64,000 bases of DNA. Source: Panulirus ornatus. Its lineage: Eukaryota > Arthropoda > Malacostraca > Decapoda > Palinuridae. The position numbers and the translations under genes are program-made. Shown one piece after another: positions 11,310 to 20,463 of the stretch; positions within the stretch are counted from its first letter, which is position 1; each line of letters starts with the position of its first letter. The notes beneath the pieces were generated by a model. The model searched no databases and was not told the DNA's origin. It saw only the letters and a list, made by a program, of their open reading frames with translations. The stretch covers positions 16,567,146 to 16,631,145 of the forward strand of contig NC_092261.1 of NCBI RefSeq assembly GCF_036320965.1, in the 5' to 3' direction.

Positions 11310-11739
11310 AAAACGAACACAATAGAAACTGTGCAGAAGCGAGTGATTTATTTTGATTCTGACCTAACGAATTACGCCTGTGACCTGGATTCCTCGTTAA
11401 AACTGTTAGGCGAACCTTGTAAAAGTTCTGGAGTGCAGCACTTGTAAAACTTGGACAAATACTTTTTCTTGGAAGGACTGTGTTTTCAAGGCGACTTTAC
11501 TTCTGATTAATTTTCTGCTCCTTGCTTCTGACCCCTGAAGAGAGCATGGTATTGTGTGGAATTTCTTATCACTAGGCAGACTTTTTTCTACAAAAAGACA
11601 AGATTCTCCCAATCATTTCGTCTTTGAAAGGAGGAACAGCCGTCATAAGCGATTATCTGAAGGACGAGGACACCAACATTTTGCCCGGATCGGGAAAGAT
11701 CAGTGAAATGACAAGTTATGCGGGAAATACGACACAACA
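11309..11739. other. no recognisable feature; may be the linker of the adjoining Penelope-like relic
   Basis: Lies directly upstream of the GIY-YIG-like block. I cannot identify a reverse transcriptase motif here. Confidence 0.3.
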
Positions 11740-12013
11740 ATGACCAAGGAGAACTTGTCGTAGTATACGGAATACCTTGTAACGGATGTGAAAAAGGCTT
11801 ACTATGGAGAGACTGGTCGAGGGCTGGAGAGAAGGGTCTGAGACCACAAGATGAGCATCCAACGATATAGGGTTTCGAACGCCATGGTTAGTGCATATGG
11901 AAGAATGCTCGCATCTCCCTAGATGGAATGATGCTCACTCAGCCAATATTTTTCTCGAAGATTTTACGAATACTCGGGCGGGTTTCCTGACGTGGTCAAG
12001 GGTAGCGGCGTAG
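11740..12013 (+). mobile_element. Penelope-like element relic, GIY-YIG endonuclease domain
   Basis: Penelope-like retroelements end in a GIY-YIG nuclease. Here 11763-11780 reads VYGIPC followed by a Cys-bearing N-G-C-E-K block. One base out of frame, 11797-11838 reads AYYGETGRGLERRV, then an Asp-His-Lys block. This is the 'Y.IPC..C...Y.GET.R.L..R..(E/D)H' pattern of the family. After it an Asn-Ala-Met-Val/His block and a Trp-Asn/Asp-Ala-like block follow about where the family's 'H.idW..A' motif sits. At least one frameshift and several stops make it non-functional. A LINE F1 3' part abuts it at about 12014. It may be the coding partner of the terminal-repeat fragments at 18224-18543, 29743-29779 and 41683-41872, but no sequence links them. 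Confidence 0.6.
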
Positions 12014-12865
12014 GTAGCTGGGAGTGGACTCAGAAGCGAATGGATCCATGGAAGCGGAAGCGAGTCACAGGGTGGGGGAGGGGGCGAAGGTTCTGGGAGC
12101 GATGAAGAATGCGTGGAAGGAGAGAGCGTTATCTCGGAGAGCAAAAATGGTTAAGTTTGAAGGAATAGCGGTTCTAACAATGTTATATGGGTGTGAGGCA
12201 TGGAATATAGATAGGGTTGTGTGGAAAAGGGTGGATGTATTGGATATGGAATGTTTGAGGGCAATATGTGGTGTGGGGTAGTTTGATCGAGTAAGTGATG
12301 GAAGGGTAAGAGAGATGTGTGGAGACGAAAAGTGTGAGTTTAAGAGAGGAGAAGAGGGTGCGTTGAAGTGTTTGGGCATATGGAGAAAATAAGTGAGGAA
12401 AGATTGACAAAGAAGACATACGTCAAAGGTGGAGGGAACAAGGAGAAGCGGAAGACCAAACTGGAGGTGGAAGGATGAGGTGAAAAAGATTTTGAGCCAT
12501 CAGGACCTGAACAAACAGGAGGGTGAGATGCATGCAAGGAATAGAGGGAATTGGAACGATGTGGTATACCGGGGTCGACGTGCTGTCAATGGACTGAACC
12601 AGGGCATGTGAAACGTCGGGGGTAAACCACTGGAAAGGTCTGTGGGGCCTGGATGTGGATAGGGAGCTTTGGTTTCGGTGCATTACACATGACAGCTAAA
12701 GACAGTGTGAACGAATGTGACCTTTTTTGTCTGTTTTCCTGGCGCTACCTCGCTGAAGCAGGGGGTAGCGATGCTGTTTCCTGTGGGACGGGGTAGCGCC
12801 AGAAATGGATGAAGGCAAACAAGTATGAATAAGTACATGTGCATATATGTATATGTCTATGTACT

Positions 12866-13002
12866 TTTTTTTTTTCTTTTTTTTCCAAAGGAAGGAACAG
12901 AGAAGGGGGCCGGGTGAGGATATTCCGTCAGAGGCCCAGTCCTCTGTTCTTAACGCTACCTCGCTGAGGCGGGAAATGGCGAATAGTATGAAAAAGAAAA
13001 GA
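12866..13002 (+). mobile_element. SINE-like element N1, 3' part, nested in LINE 3' UTR
   Basis: T-run, CCAAAGGAAGGAACAG, AGGCCCAGTCCTCTGTTC and the box ACGCTACCTCGCTGAGGCGG, then AATGGCGAATAG. The same order is found at 19795-20032 and 29057-29284. The 5' half is missing. It sits inside LINE F1 copy 1, between UTR parts that are contiguous in the third copy at 52980-53400. Confidence 0.75.
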
Positions 13003-13030
13003 TGTATATATGCGTATATGGGCGTTTACG

Positions 13031-13033
<3 letters not shown>

Positions 13034-13113
<80 letters not shown>
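13034..13113. repeat. (AT)n then (GT)n microsatellite
   Basis: About 35 AT units followed by six GT units, between N1 and the resumed LINE 3' UTR. Confidence 0.95.
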
Positions 13114-13114
<1 letters not shown>

Positions 13115-13190
13115 ACGAGTGGATGGGCCATTCTTCATGTTTCCTTGCGTTACCTCGCTGACACGAGAAACAGCGACTAAGAATAATGAA

Positions 13191-13456
13191 TAGATGTAGA
13201 ATATATATATACATATAAGTTAAAGTCCACAAACACCTCATTATTTAACCTTAATCATAGTTCTGTGCAACCCGACGTGCGAATTTTTGACTCGCCGATA
13301 ATTAGCCTTCAAGAAGACTTTGTTCTTCAAGAGCAATGCGAGGCGTTCTCCCATGAATTAATGAGATATAACGTTTGCGACAAAGAAGGTATTGCTCAGA
13401 CTGTTGGCTTGTAGTCTAAAGGTCTCCAAAACCAAGCACCTACCCAGGATTTGGGC
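13191..13456. other. no recognisable feature
   Basis: Unique-looking sequence after the LINE 3' end. No gene or repeat recognised. Confidence 0.4.
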
Positions 13457-13462
13457 AGATAG

Positions 13463-13548
<86 letters not shown>
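13457..13548. repeat. (GATA)n-(GA)n compound microsatellite
   Basis: Six GATA-type units pass directly into about 33 GA units. Confidence 0.95.
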
Positions 13549-13551
<3 letters not shown>

Positions 13552-14974
13552 CTTACGAGCGCTTTGGAGGAGACTGATCCCAAAAGGCAGGGATAGCGCG
13601 TAACGCTCACCAAAGGGAAATAACAGAGTAACGAAGAACGAGTCGTGTGAGTTACGTGTCATGAAGTGGTATGTACGGCCAAGGCAGAGATACAAGATGA
13701 TAAGCTACCTGAGCCAAAGGCGAGAGACACACCTGACAGTCACTGATGCGCTGGCTCACAGCGTAGCCCCGTGGCCAACCCTTTCGATACCTAGTTGGGT
13801 ACTACCAGACGTATGGTACCTCCTCGGTCGTCAGCTGCCTACTACCTGCTACCAACAAGATGGTATGGAGATAATAACTGAATGCACAGTGAACATAATG
13901 AAGAACCGAGGAGAGACGATACAATATCAAGAGATAGTTAGATGGTTTGGGATTATTTTTATACTTGAAGGCTCCAGGCACAGACAAAAAGTCCTTATCA
14001 AGGCCAGGCCTTAATTGAAATATAGGCTCTCTTTCTGGAGTAAATAAGCCTTAACTTTGTAAGAAAAGACAATCGTCCTGGTTGTCATATTCCACTCACA
14101 TGGGGAAAATATACTTGCTTTTACTGGTGTCAAAGACTTGAGGTCTTATCCAGCCAAATCTTCTTCCTGTTAATACAATTGTCAATTTAGAATGCCAGAT
14201 CTTTTTTTTTTTTTTTTAAGATTTGTCATTTAAGTACATCTGATCATTCGCATGAAAAGTTTTGTGACAAGAGAAAGAAAACTAAGTTATGATAACGAGG
14301 TGAATTACAATCTCATTCGAAAATACTCGTGCAAATGTCACAGGGGTTTAAGAGTAACAATCTATTACTTATCAGAATGAATATGTTCGAATGGTATTTC
14401 TCTCGTATATAATGTCATTATTCCTCCTGCTTTCTCGTACATGTATTACAAATATGCTTTCTTTTTCCCTTTAATTAACCTTAACGTGAATACAGTATTT
14501 TCTCGGATGGGTCTGATCAATTTCGAAGAGATCAGTAAGACTCGCGTTGTATAGGTAAGGTGGTGTGTCCTGATCTTTATGATGTGGCCACACTTTGTAC
14601 TTATTTCCTTCGAAAAATGACATCAATATATATATCAATTAGGCAAATGACCGGAAATATCGATAACAATCATTTTAATTACAACATCAAGAAAGCAGTG
14701 CTATCAATGCGAGTCCAGAGCAATGGGCATTTCTTAAAATCCTTCGTCCTTGAAGTCATATTGTTTCACAAAGTGTGGTAAGATACTTTTTTTTTCTCTC
14801 TTTACAACAAGGTATGGATATACCTGCATCAAACTTTAATTTCTCTTTTTTTTTCAGCCTGAAATAAGACGCCCACTGGTAAGTATGGTGACCTGACGTA
14901 CATATTCTGTTAAATGACAATGTGACTCGAGCGTAGAAAAGAAGGGATACGCGATGCTAACTACTGCTACCATT
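13549..14974. other. no recognisable feature; one 117-codon open frame
   Basis: The plus frame 13661-14014 shows no motif or conserved neighbour, and I treat it as chance. The remainder is AT-rich with T-runs near 14200 and 14790. Confidence 0.35.
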
Positions 14975-15510
14975 GCATCCTACACTGTACACTTACTCCC
15001 TACTCATACATCATGACCATACTCTCTATACCCTCACCATATACATATACTATGCTCTCCATAACTACACACTATACATACATCATCACCATACGTTCTA
15101 TACACCTACATCTACACATAACACTGTACAACTACACCATACACGTACATCATGACCATACACTCTAGAACACTCTAGAACCACACCATAAACGTACGTC
15201 ATTACCATAAGCTCCAATACCGTCATACACAAACATCTACAGCATACACATACACCATGACCATATGCTCTAAATTACACCATACACTCTATAACCAAGC
15301 CATACACATACATTATCACCATACACTATATCACAACACCATACCCATACATCATCACACTCTTTACAACTACGACCTATACATAGAGTTATACCATACA
15401 CTTACGTCAACGCCATGCACTATGTAACACACATACATCATACACATACATCTGCACCATTCACGTACATCACACACATACATTTGCACCATACACGTAC
15501 ATATGCACAT
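14975..15510. repeat. degenerate minisatellite rich in ACCATACAC and TACATCA
   Basis: Units of roughly 25-45 bp combine ACACCATACAC, ATACATCATxACCATAC and CTCTA words. No frame is convincing. The frame at 15415-15636 is a translation of this and the CA run. Confidence 0.6.
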
Positions 15511-15576
15511 CATAATCCTTACGAATGTCTTCCGGTTTTCCACTCGGCCCGTCTTGACCAAAGTCTTCCTTTTCCA

Positions 15577-15578
<2 letters not shown>

Positions 15579-15611
<33 letters not shown>
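15579..15611. repeat. (CA)n microsatellite
   Basis: CA run of about 16 units. Confidence 0.95.
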
Positions 15612-15613
<2 letters not shown>

Positions 15614-16129
15614 ACCCTAATGTTATAGAAATATAGCACCCGGAGCCTCTCTTCTGGGCCCAGCGCTCAAGCTGACCCTCCGCCCTCACTTTAAGCACTT
15701 GATGGTGGGTCATACTGCGCTCAAATAAACAAAATATTCAACACCCGTAAGACCTCTTGATATTCAGAAAGAAGAAGTTGTTAATAGCTAATCGTACGAG
15801 TCTGGAGGTCTGACGGTAGAAGAGGAAGGCCATTTAGGGTAAAAAGGATTTTACTACCTTTGGGAGAGAGAAAAAATATATACAACCAACTTGTTACGTT
15901 GTGATGCCCGGAAAAAAAGACATACACTACACTGAATGAATTCTAAGTGCTGGAGATACCACTGTACAACTTAGGCTGGAAATGATCAGTTAAACTTAAG
16001 ATGGAACCGATGGGAAAAAGATGAAATGTATTCAACAACTAATTCATAACATTACGAACAGCCTGGGATCAAACCCTGAAACAAGCGTCCTTATGAATTT
16101 GAACACGAACAGCAAAATGAAGACCAAGA
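15612..16129. other. no recognisable feature
   Basis: May hold diverged downstream parts of the minus-strand RT relic at 16130-16560, but no motif supports that. Confidence 0.3.
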
Positions 16130-16560
16130 AACCATCAGTTCTACCCTGGTTGAGGGCGTCTTGATTAATTCTCACGTTAAAACAGTCTCATGTAGAGCTG
16201 GCAAAGGAAGACACACGCAGCCTTGTCTGCGTGAAGAATATGGCTATCCACCAGCATCTGTTTATGCACCAACCTGAGTTCCCGATTAATTATATCAACG
16301 AGCACAATGGGCTATCCCTGAGCGAGAGTAATGTTCTGTCGTCTCCTTGGAGTAACCTGTATCTTGTGGAGTGTTTGGACGCCTGGATGCATCATTAATA
16401 TAAAGGAGAGACAATAGAGGAGAAGGGGGTTTCCAGAACGCTACCTTGAGGTATTCCCACACCATATGCCACCAGTGATGATATCATGAACGCCAGGCTT
16501 CTGGATTCTCGCGGACGTTCGTTGACGTGAGAATCAACATATCGCCAATGACTTTTTCTT
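16130..16560 (-). mobile_element. degenerate LINE reverse transcriptase, motif B region
   Basis: On the minus strand 16440-16460 encodes VGIPQGS, the (S/A)GVPQGS motif that marks reverse transcriptases of Jockey/CR1/I-type LINEs. It continues into Val-Leu, and 16388-16405 encodes LYINDA in a shifted frame, matching the 'L.LYINDL' block that normally follows about 15 residues later. Spacing is a few residues longer than usual and stops follow. No catalytic FADD/YADD is visible. Confidence 0.5.
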
Positions 16561-16988
16561 TGATTTGGAAAAAAAAATTAACGACATTAAAAGAAAGAGA
16601 AAAAAAAATCTACCGGAAAAAACTGATAAACTTGATATTGCATTGTTTCTGAAGGTTAGGGTTGTGTATTGAAGAAGAGAAATTTACACTGCCTTTCTCG
16701 TCAAAGGCGAAAGCTGCTGTTATAAGGTCATCCTGAATGACACCACAAGACAAGGAATCCAGTTTGGAATGATGTGAAAAACGTTGTTAAGAAGAGGTTT
16801 GTGGAGGCCAAAAACTGCCTTATAATATTTGTCTTTGTGGAGCGCCGTTTTCTACGAGATTCATCGAATATTATCGCGTATTACGCAACTTGTTCTGTGT
16901 CTGGTTCATTAAGCTGGGGTGAGGACTGTGAAGAGAGCACAACATTTTCAAAAACGTTACAAAGCTGTTCCTCTCAGTTTATTTAACC

Positions 16989-16990
16989 CA

Positions 16991-17037
<47 letters not shown>

Positions 17038-17124
17038 ACACACACACAGACTCACTCACACACACACACATACACTCACACACACACAGACAGACACACA
17101 GACACACACACACACTCACGCACA

Positions 17125-17173
<49 letters not shown>

Positions 17174-17195
17174 TCACTCACACACACACACAAAG
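16989..17195. repeat. (CA)n-rich compound microsatellite
   Basis: Long CA tract with GACT, GACA and GCGC interruptions. The shorter sub-period CAGACTCACTCACACAC occurs twice. The frames across it (16919-17305 plus, 16979-17167 minus) are repeat translations. Confidence 0.95.
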
Positions 17196-17206
17196 AACTA
17201 TCCTTA

Positions 17207-17209
<3 letters not shown>

Positions 17210-17288
<79 letters not shown>

Positions 17289-17291
17289 AGA
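17210..17291. repeat. (GA)n microsatellite
   Basis: GA run of about 40 units. Confidence 0.95.
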
Positions 17292-18023
17292 AAGAGCCTT
17301 TGTAACATGATGCCCCCTCGTGAAGTACAAGGACAAGTGTCACTTAGTCTAACGCCACTCAAAAAAAAAAAAAAAAGAGGAGGAAAAAAAATATATCAGT
17401 GTCATCTGATATGCGGACGTCAAAACTAGTTATGTATTTAGAGACGGGAGAAACACAACAGTGACGTGAAATTCTCGTGTCCCTCCAGCCATCAGCAGAG
17501 ACTATGTCAGCGAGGAAGACGGCCACTGTTTACGTTACTGACGGATCGGCTTACAAGAACGGGCCAGCGAAACCGGATCGAACAAATGCGTCGCGTTTTC
17601 TTGCCACGCGACGAAACGCTGATACGAAAGACAACAAATGGCGTCACAGGAGCATAGAAGGGAGGGTGATGATGAGGAGGAGGAAGAGGTGTAGGAGTAG
17701 CAGGAAGGGGAGTATGATGAGGAGGAGGAGGGTGTGCTGTGTGGTGAGGATATTCATCTATCAAATTTTCTTGTGTGTAATTACACACAGAGAGAAACCA
17801 TGTCAACGAACGAAAATATAAACTCCCTTTAGGAACTGGGGACATTATATAGAATACTGAGAAGTGCCACAGGTCATCATTACTTGCGAACGGCGCGAAG
17901 GATGGGGACTGAATGGCGCGAATTAGACTATTGTCTCGTGTCTTAATGCCTTACAGCGTCTTAGGGTAAGAGAGCATGTGATACAGCTGGTCGTGAATGT
18001 AATTCCTATACAGTGATGATAAT
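17292..18023. other. no recognisable feature
   Basis: Contains A-runs near 17360 and a GAGGAGGAGG stretch near 17680-17740. Two overlapping frames (17466-17657 and 17477-17821) lack family support. Confidence 0.35.
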
Positions 18024-18122
18024 TGATATGCCGCCCGGGGTCGAGGTCGTTGGTTCGAATCCTCGTTACGGTAGTCGGTCCACAGTCAACCCAGTTGTTC
18101 ATCCTCCCCTAGCGGTTGGTGT
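18024..18122 (+). mobile_element. tRNA-derived SINE fragment, family S1
   Basis: B box GGTTCGAATCC at 18052-18062, then CGGTAGTCGGTCCACAGTC, AACCCAGTTGTTCATCC and a GCGGTTGGT end. The A box region is poorly kept. An AT microsatellite follows 30 bp downstream. Confidence 0.7.
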
Positions 18123-18151
18123 TTTCTTTTCTCAACAATGAAACGATGAAT

Positions 18152-18154
<3 letters not shown>

Positions 18155-18222
<68 letters not shown>
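18155..18222. repeat. (AT)n microsatellite, left flank of Penelope-like palindrome
   Basis: AT run of about 34 units ending exactly where the terminal-repeat arm begins. Confidence 0.95.
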
Positions 18223-18223
<1 letters not shown>

Positions 18224-18227
<4 letters not shown>

Positions 18228-18410
18228 AAGGATCACAATTTAGCGCGTGATCAAGTATATTCCCATGAGTCCACGGGGAAATGAAACACGAAAAGTTCCC
18301 AAGTGCACTCTCGTGTAATAATCGCATCATCAGGGGAGATACAACAGAAAGAAATATGACAGTCAGTTGATATACAACGAAGAGACGTAGCTAGGACGCC
18401 ATTTGGTAAA
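18224..18410 (-). mobile_element. Penelope-like terminal repeat, inverted arm 1
   Basis: The same text as 41683-41872: GGAAAGGATCACAATTT, GCGCGTGATCAAG, GAGTCCACGGGG, AAGTTCCCAAGTGCACT, CATCATCAGGGGAG, TCAGTTGATATAC and GGACGCCATTTGGTAAAC. On the minus strand it holds a hammerhead-like core CTGATGA (complement of 18327-18333), but the expected GAAA is GAGA (complement of 18309-18312). It is the left arm of a head-to-head pair with 18406-18543. Confidence 0.7.
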
Positions 18411-18541
18411 CAAATGGCGTCCTAGCCATGTCTCTTCGTTGTATATCAACTGACATATTTCTTTTTGTTGCATCTCCCCTGATGATGTGATTACTACTCG
18501 AAAGTGCACTTGGGAACTTGTGTTTCATTTCCCCGTGGACT

Positions 18542-18543
<2 letters not shown>
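18406..18543 (+). mobile_element. Penelope-like terminal repeat, inverted arm 2
   Basis: Near-complement of 18266-18405. The centre is a 15-bp perfect inverted repeat (18391-18405 with 18411-18425) around the loop GTAAA. Arms differ by a handful of substitutions and small indels, so the pair is fairly young. An AT run follows directly. Confidence 0.7.
18471..18520 (+). ncRNA. candidate hammerhead ribozyme core in Penelope-like terminal repeat
   Basis: CTGATGA (18479-18485) and GAAA (18500-18503) are in hammerhead order with a 14-nt segment between. Stem III would be the palindrome AGTGCACT (18503-18510), and the cleavage triplet CTT would be 18509-18511. Stem I would begin with GGGA (18512-18515) pairing with TCCC (18475-18478). 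Stem II is weak here (two of three pairs) and an extra T follows CTGATGA. Minimal hammerheads with very short stem III are known from Penelope-like elements, which supports the reading. Activity is untested. Confidence 0.45.

Positions 18544-18610
<67 letters not shown>
18544..18610. repeat. (AT)n microsatellite, right flank of Penelope-like palindrome
   Basis: AT run of about 33 units starting at the end of arm 2. Confidence 0.95.
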
Positions 18611-18616
<6 letters not shown>

Positions 18617-19208
18617 TATACAACATACCGTACATGAGACCTGGGAAGAGATGACTATATCTAAACAAAAAAAAACATCAAACGTCCCTAACCAGAAACT
18701 GGAGGATGTGACTAAGAAAGATCAAAAACTGAAAAAGAGGCAAAGAAAGAGACATTGAAAAAAGGCAAGGAAGGAAAAGCTGACAGAAGAAAGTGAAAGA
18801 ATTCAAGAAAAAGAGAAAAGTGAAAATTAAGAAATTAGTTGGAAAAGTGGAGACAAATATAACTGAAAGAATTGTGATGAAGGGCTAGGAAAACAACAAA
18901 CAGAGTTAGACCAATAAATAGATATGCAAACTAAGGGTAGCAAATAAAATTACGTATAAAAGAAATGAAAAAAATTTCTAAAACATTTTTGCTGTTCATC
19001 TGATAGTTTTTACTTAGGCCGGATTTTCCAAGAAATGTCACTGCCGTGTCGACTGCGAGTCTCTCGAAACATCCTCTGGTAGGACGAGGCTTCGAAATCC
19101 TCCTCACCATCCCCACCTGATCCACGTCGGGTAAACGTTGTGCTACTAATTTGGCTGATCAAATCTTTGATTTCAATCAGCAAATTAAAATTCCACCTCA
19201 ATTCCTCT

Positions 19209-19210
<2 letters not shown>
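18611..19210. other. no recognisable feature; A-rich
   Basis: Purine- and A-rich to about 18960, with Lys-rich frames that are composition effects. Confidence 0.4.

Positions 19211-19278
<68 letters not shown>
19211..19278. repeat. (TC)n microsatellite
   Basis: TC run of about 33 units. Confidence 0.95.
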
Positions 19279-19279
<1 letters not shown>

Positions 19280-19489
19280 GCCAATGGCAGAACTCGCAGA
19301 GTGGGAGTTCTCTGACCCCCGCCTTCAGCTTACGGGAGCGTGGCTGCTCACGTCAATGTATTTTCACCGATAAGGCGACTTCACCCTAAGGATCCCTCTG
19401 TGATCCCCTCTCAGAGGTCGGTACGATCCTATTCAGTCTCCTCCGCCCTCCATGACCCTTTTCTAAGCAGCCCCTCTCCCACTCCTCCT

Positions 19490-19492
<3 letters not shown>

Positions 19493-19552
<60 letters not shown>
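19493..19552. repeat. (CT)n microsatellite
   Basis: CT run of about 30 units, same orientation as the one at 19211. Confidence 0.95.
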
Positions 19553-19555
<3 letters not shown>

Positions 19556-19714
19556 CTTCCCACCCCCGTGGTCCACACCACCGTCAGCCAAGACAGTGAC
19601 AATGGGAACCTCAGAGATTAATAATACTCGGAGCCGAGAAAGAAATCTGAGGAGTGATGAGGGCAAAAATGAGAATGCATTTATCACTTGCGTTACACCC
19701 GCGCCGCACAAGGA

Positions 19715-19717
<3 letters not shown>

Positions 19718-19794
<77 letters not shown>
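19718..19794. repeat. (AT)n microsatellite abutting N1
   Basis: AT run of about 38 units ending at the 5' end of the SINE-like element. Confidence 0.95.
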
Positions 19795-19798
<4 letters not shown>

Positions 19799-20029
19799 GG
19801 GGATAGGGGATTAAGAATACTTCCCACGTATTCCCTGCGTGTCGTAGAAGGCGACTAAAAGGGGAGGGAGCGGTGGGCTGGAAATCCTCCCCTCTCGTTT
19901 TTTTTTTTTTTTTTTTTTCCAAAAGAAGGAACAGAGGGGGCCAGGTGAGGATATTCCAAAAAAGGCCCAGTCCTCTGTTCTTAACGCTACCTCGCTAACG
20001 CGGGAATTGGCAAATAGTTTAAAAGAAAG

Positions 20030-20032
<3 letters not shown>
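19795..20032 (+). mobile_element. SINE-like element N1, full-length copy
   Basis: Begins CCCTGGGGATAGGGGATTAAG, then TTCCCACGTATTCCCTGCG, TGTCGTAGAAGGCGACTAAA, GGGCTGGAAATCCTCCCC, a T-run of about 20, GAAGGAACAGAGG, GGCCAGGTGAGGATATTCC, GGCCCAGTCCTCTGTTCTTA, the box ACGCTACCTCGCTAACGCGG, and an AAAGAAAGAAA tail into an AT run. It has no convincing tRNA A/B boxes and no ORF. Length is about 240 bp. Copies at 20097-20272, 29057-29284 and 29843-30095, plus a partial one at 12866, define the family. Confidence 0.8.

Positions 20033-20096
<64 letters not shown>
20033..20096. repeat. (AT)n microsatellite between inverted N1 copies
   Basis: AT run of about 32 units joining two N1 copies tail to tail. 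Confidence 0.95.
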
Positions 20097-20098
<2 letters not shown>

Positions 20099-20272
20099 GT
20101 TTTTTCTTCTTTCACACATATTCGCCATTTCCTGCGTTAGCGAGGTAGCGTTGAGAACAGAGGACTGAGCCTAAGAAGGAAAAACCTCACTTGGCCCCCT
20201 TCTCTGTTCCCTCTTCTGGAAAAGTAAAAACTGTAGAGGAGGATATCCAGCCCTCCGCTTGTACGACACGTT
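20097..20272 (-). mobile_element. SINE-like element N1, inverted copy, 5'-truncated
   Basis: Reads as the complement of N1 from the tail box (GCGTTAGCGAGGTAGCGTT) through AGAACAGAGGACTGAGCC, CCCCTTCTCTGTTCC and a mutated A-run, to GCCCTCCGCTTGTACGACAC. The 5' end is lost where it meets repeat R1. With 19795-20032 it forms an inverted pair around an AT run. Confidence 0.75.
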
Positions 20273-20280
20273 GACAAATC

Positions 20281-20463
20281 ACCTTTGACGAGGCTGTATC
20301 ACTGCATGTACAGTCTCGTCAAAGAACTTCCCAGTCCAAATTAGTCCACTATCCTCCGCCACTGGAAGTAGAACAGCCTTAGGTTGCAAGAGCCTTTAGG
20401 AAGGTTCTGGGTAACAGCAGAAGTCTTTCACAGAAATTAATCATAGTAACAAATGAGTATATC
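20281..20463 (+). repeat. dispersed repeat R1, copy 2, with 15-bp foldback at its left end
   Basis: 20293-20463 aligns with 102-270. At its left end CTTTGACGAGGCTGT (20283-20297) and ACAGTCTCGTCAAAG (20311-20325) are inverted, with one G-T mismatch, around a 13-nt loop. Confidence 0.6.

Larger units (their letters stand above)
12014..13190 (+). mobile_element. LINE family F1 copy 1, 3' part, with nested insertion
   Basis: This is the C-terminal end of a non-LTR retrotransposon polyprotein and its 3' UTR. It starts at the thumb block (LGVDSEANGSM-like), and continues with a cysteine-bearing LYGCEAWNID block (about 12182-12208), an Arg-Ala-Ile-Cys-Gly-Val block, a Trp/Cys-x-Gly-His/Tyr-Met-Glu block and a GRPNWRWKDEVKKIL block, ending with Tyr-Arg-Gly-Arg-Arg-Ala-Val-Asn-Gly near 12590. 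Frameshifts occur near 12280 and 12380. The 3' UTR (12605-12850) is interrupted by a SINE-like element and an AT run, and resumes at about 13103, ending in CAGCGACTAAGAATAATGAA. Equivalent parts are at 33165-34200 and 52764-53400. The lineage is probably RTE-like, which is an inference. Confidence 0.8.

Noticed and set aside
13661..14014. 117-codon frame
   Set aside because: No recognisable motif and no supporting context.
17477..17821. Possible RNase H-like TDGSA motif in a 114-codon frame
   Set aside because: Only one short motif matches; spacing and later catalytic residues are absent.
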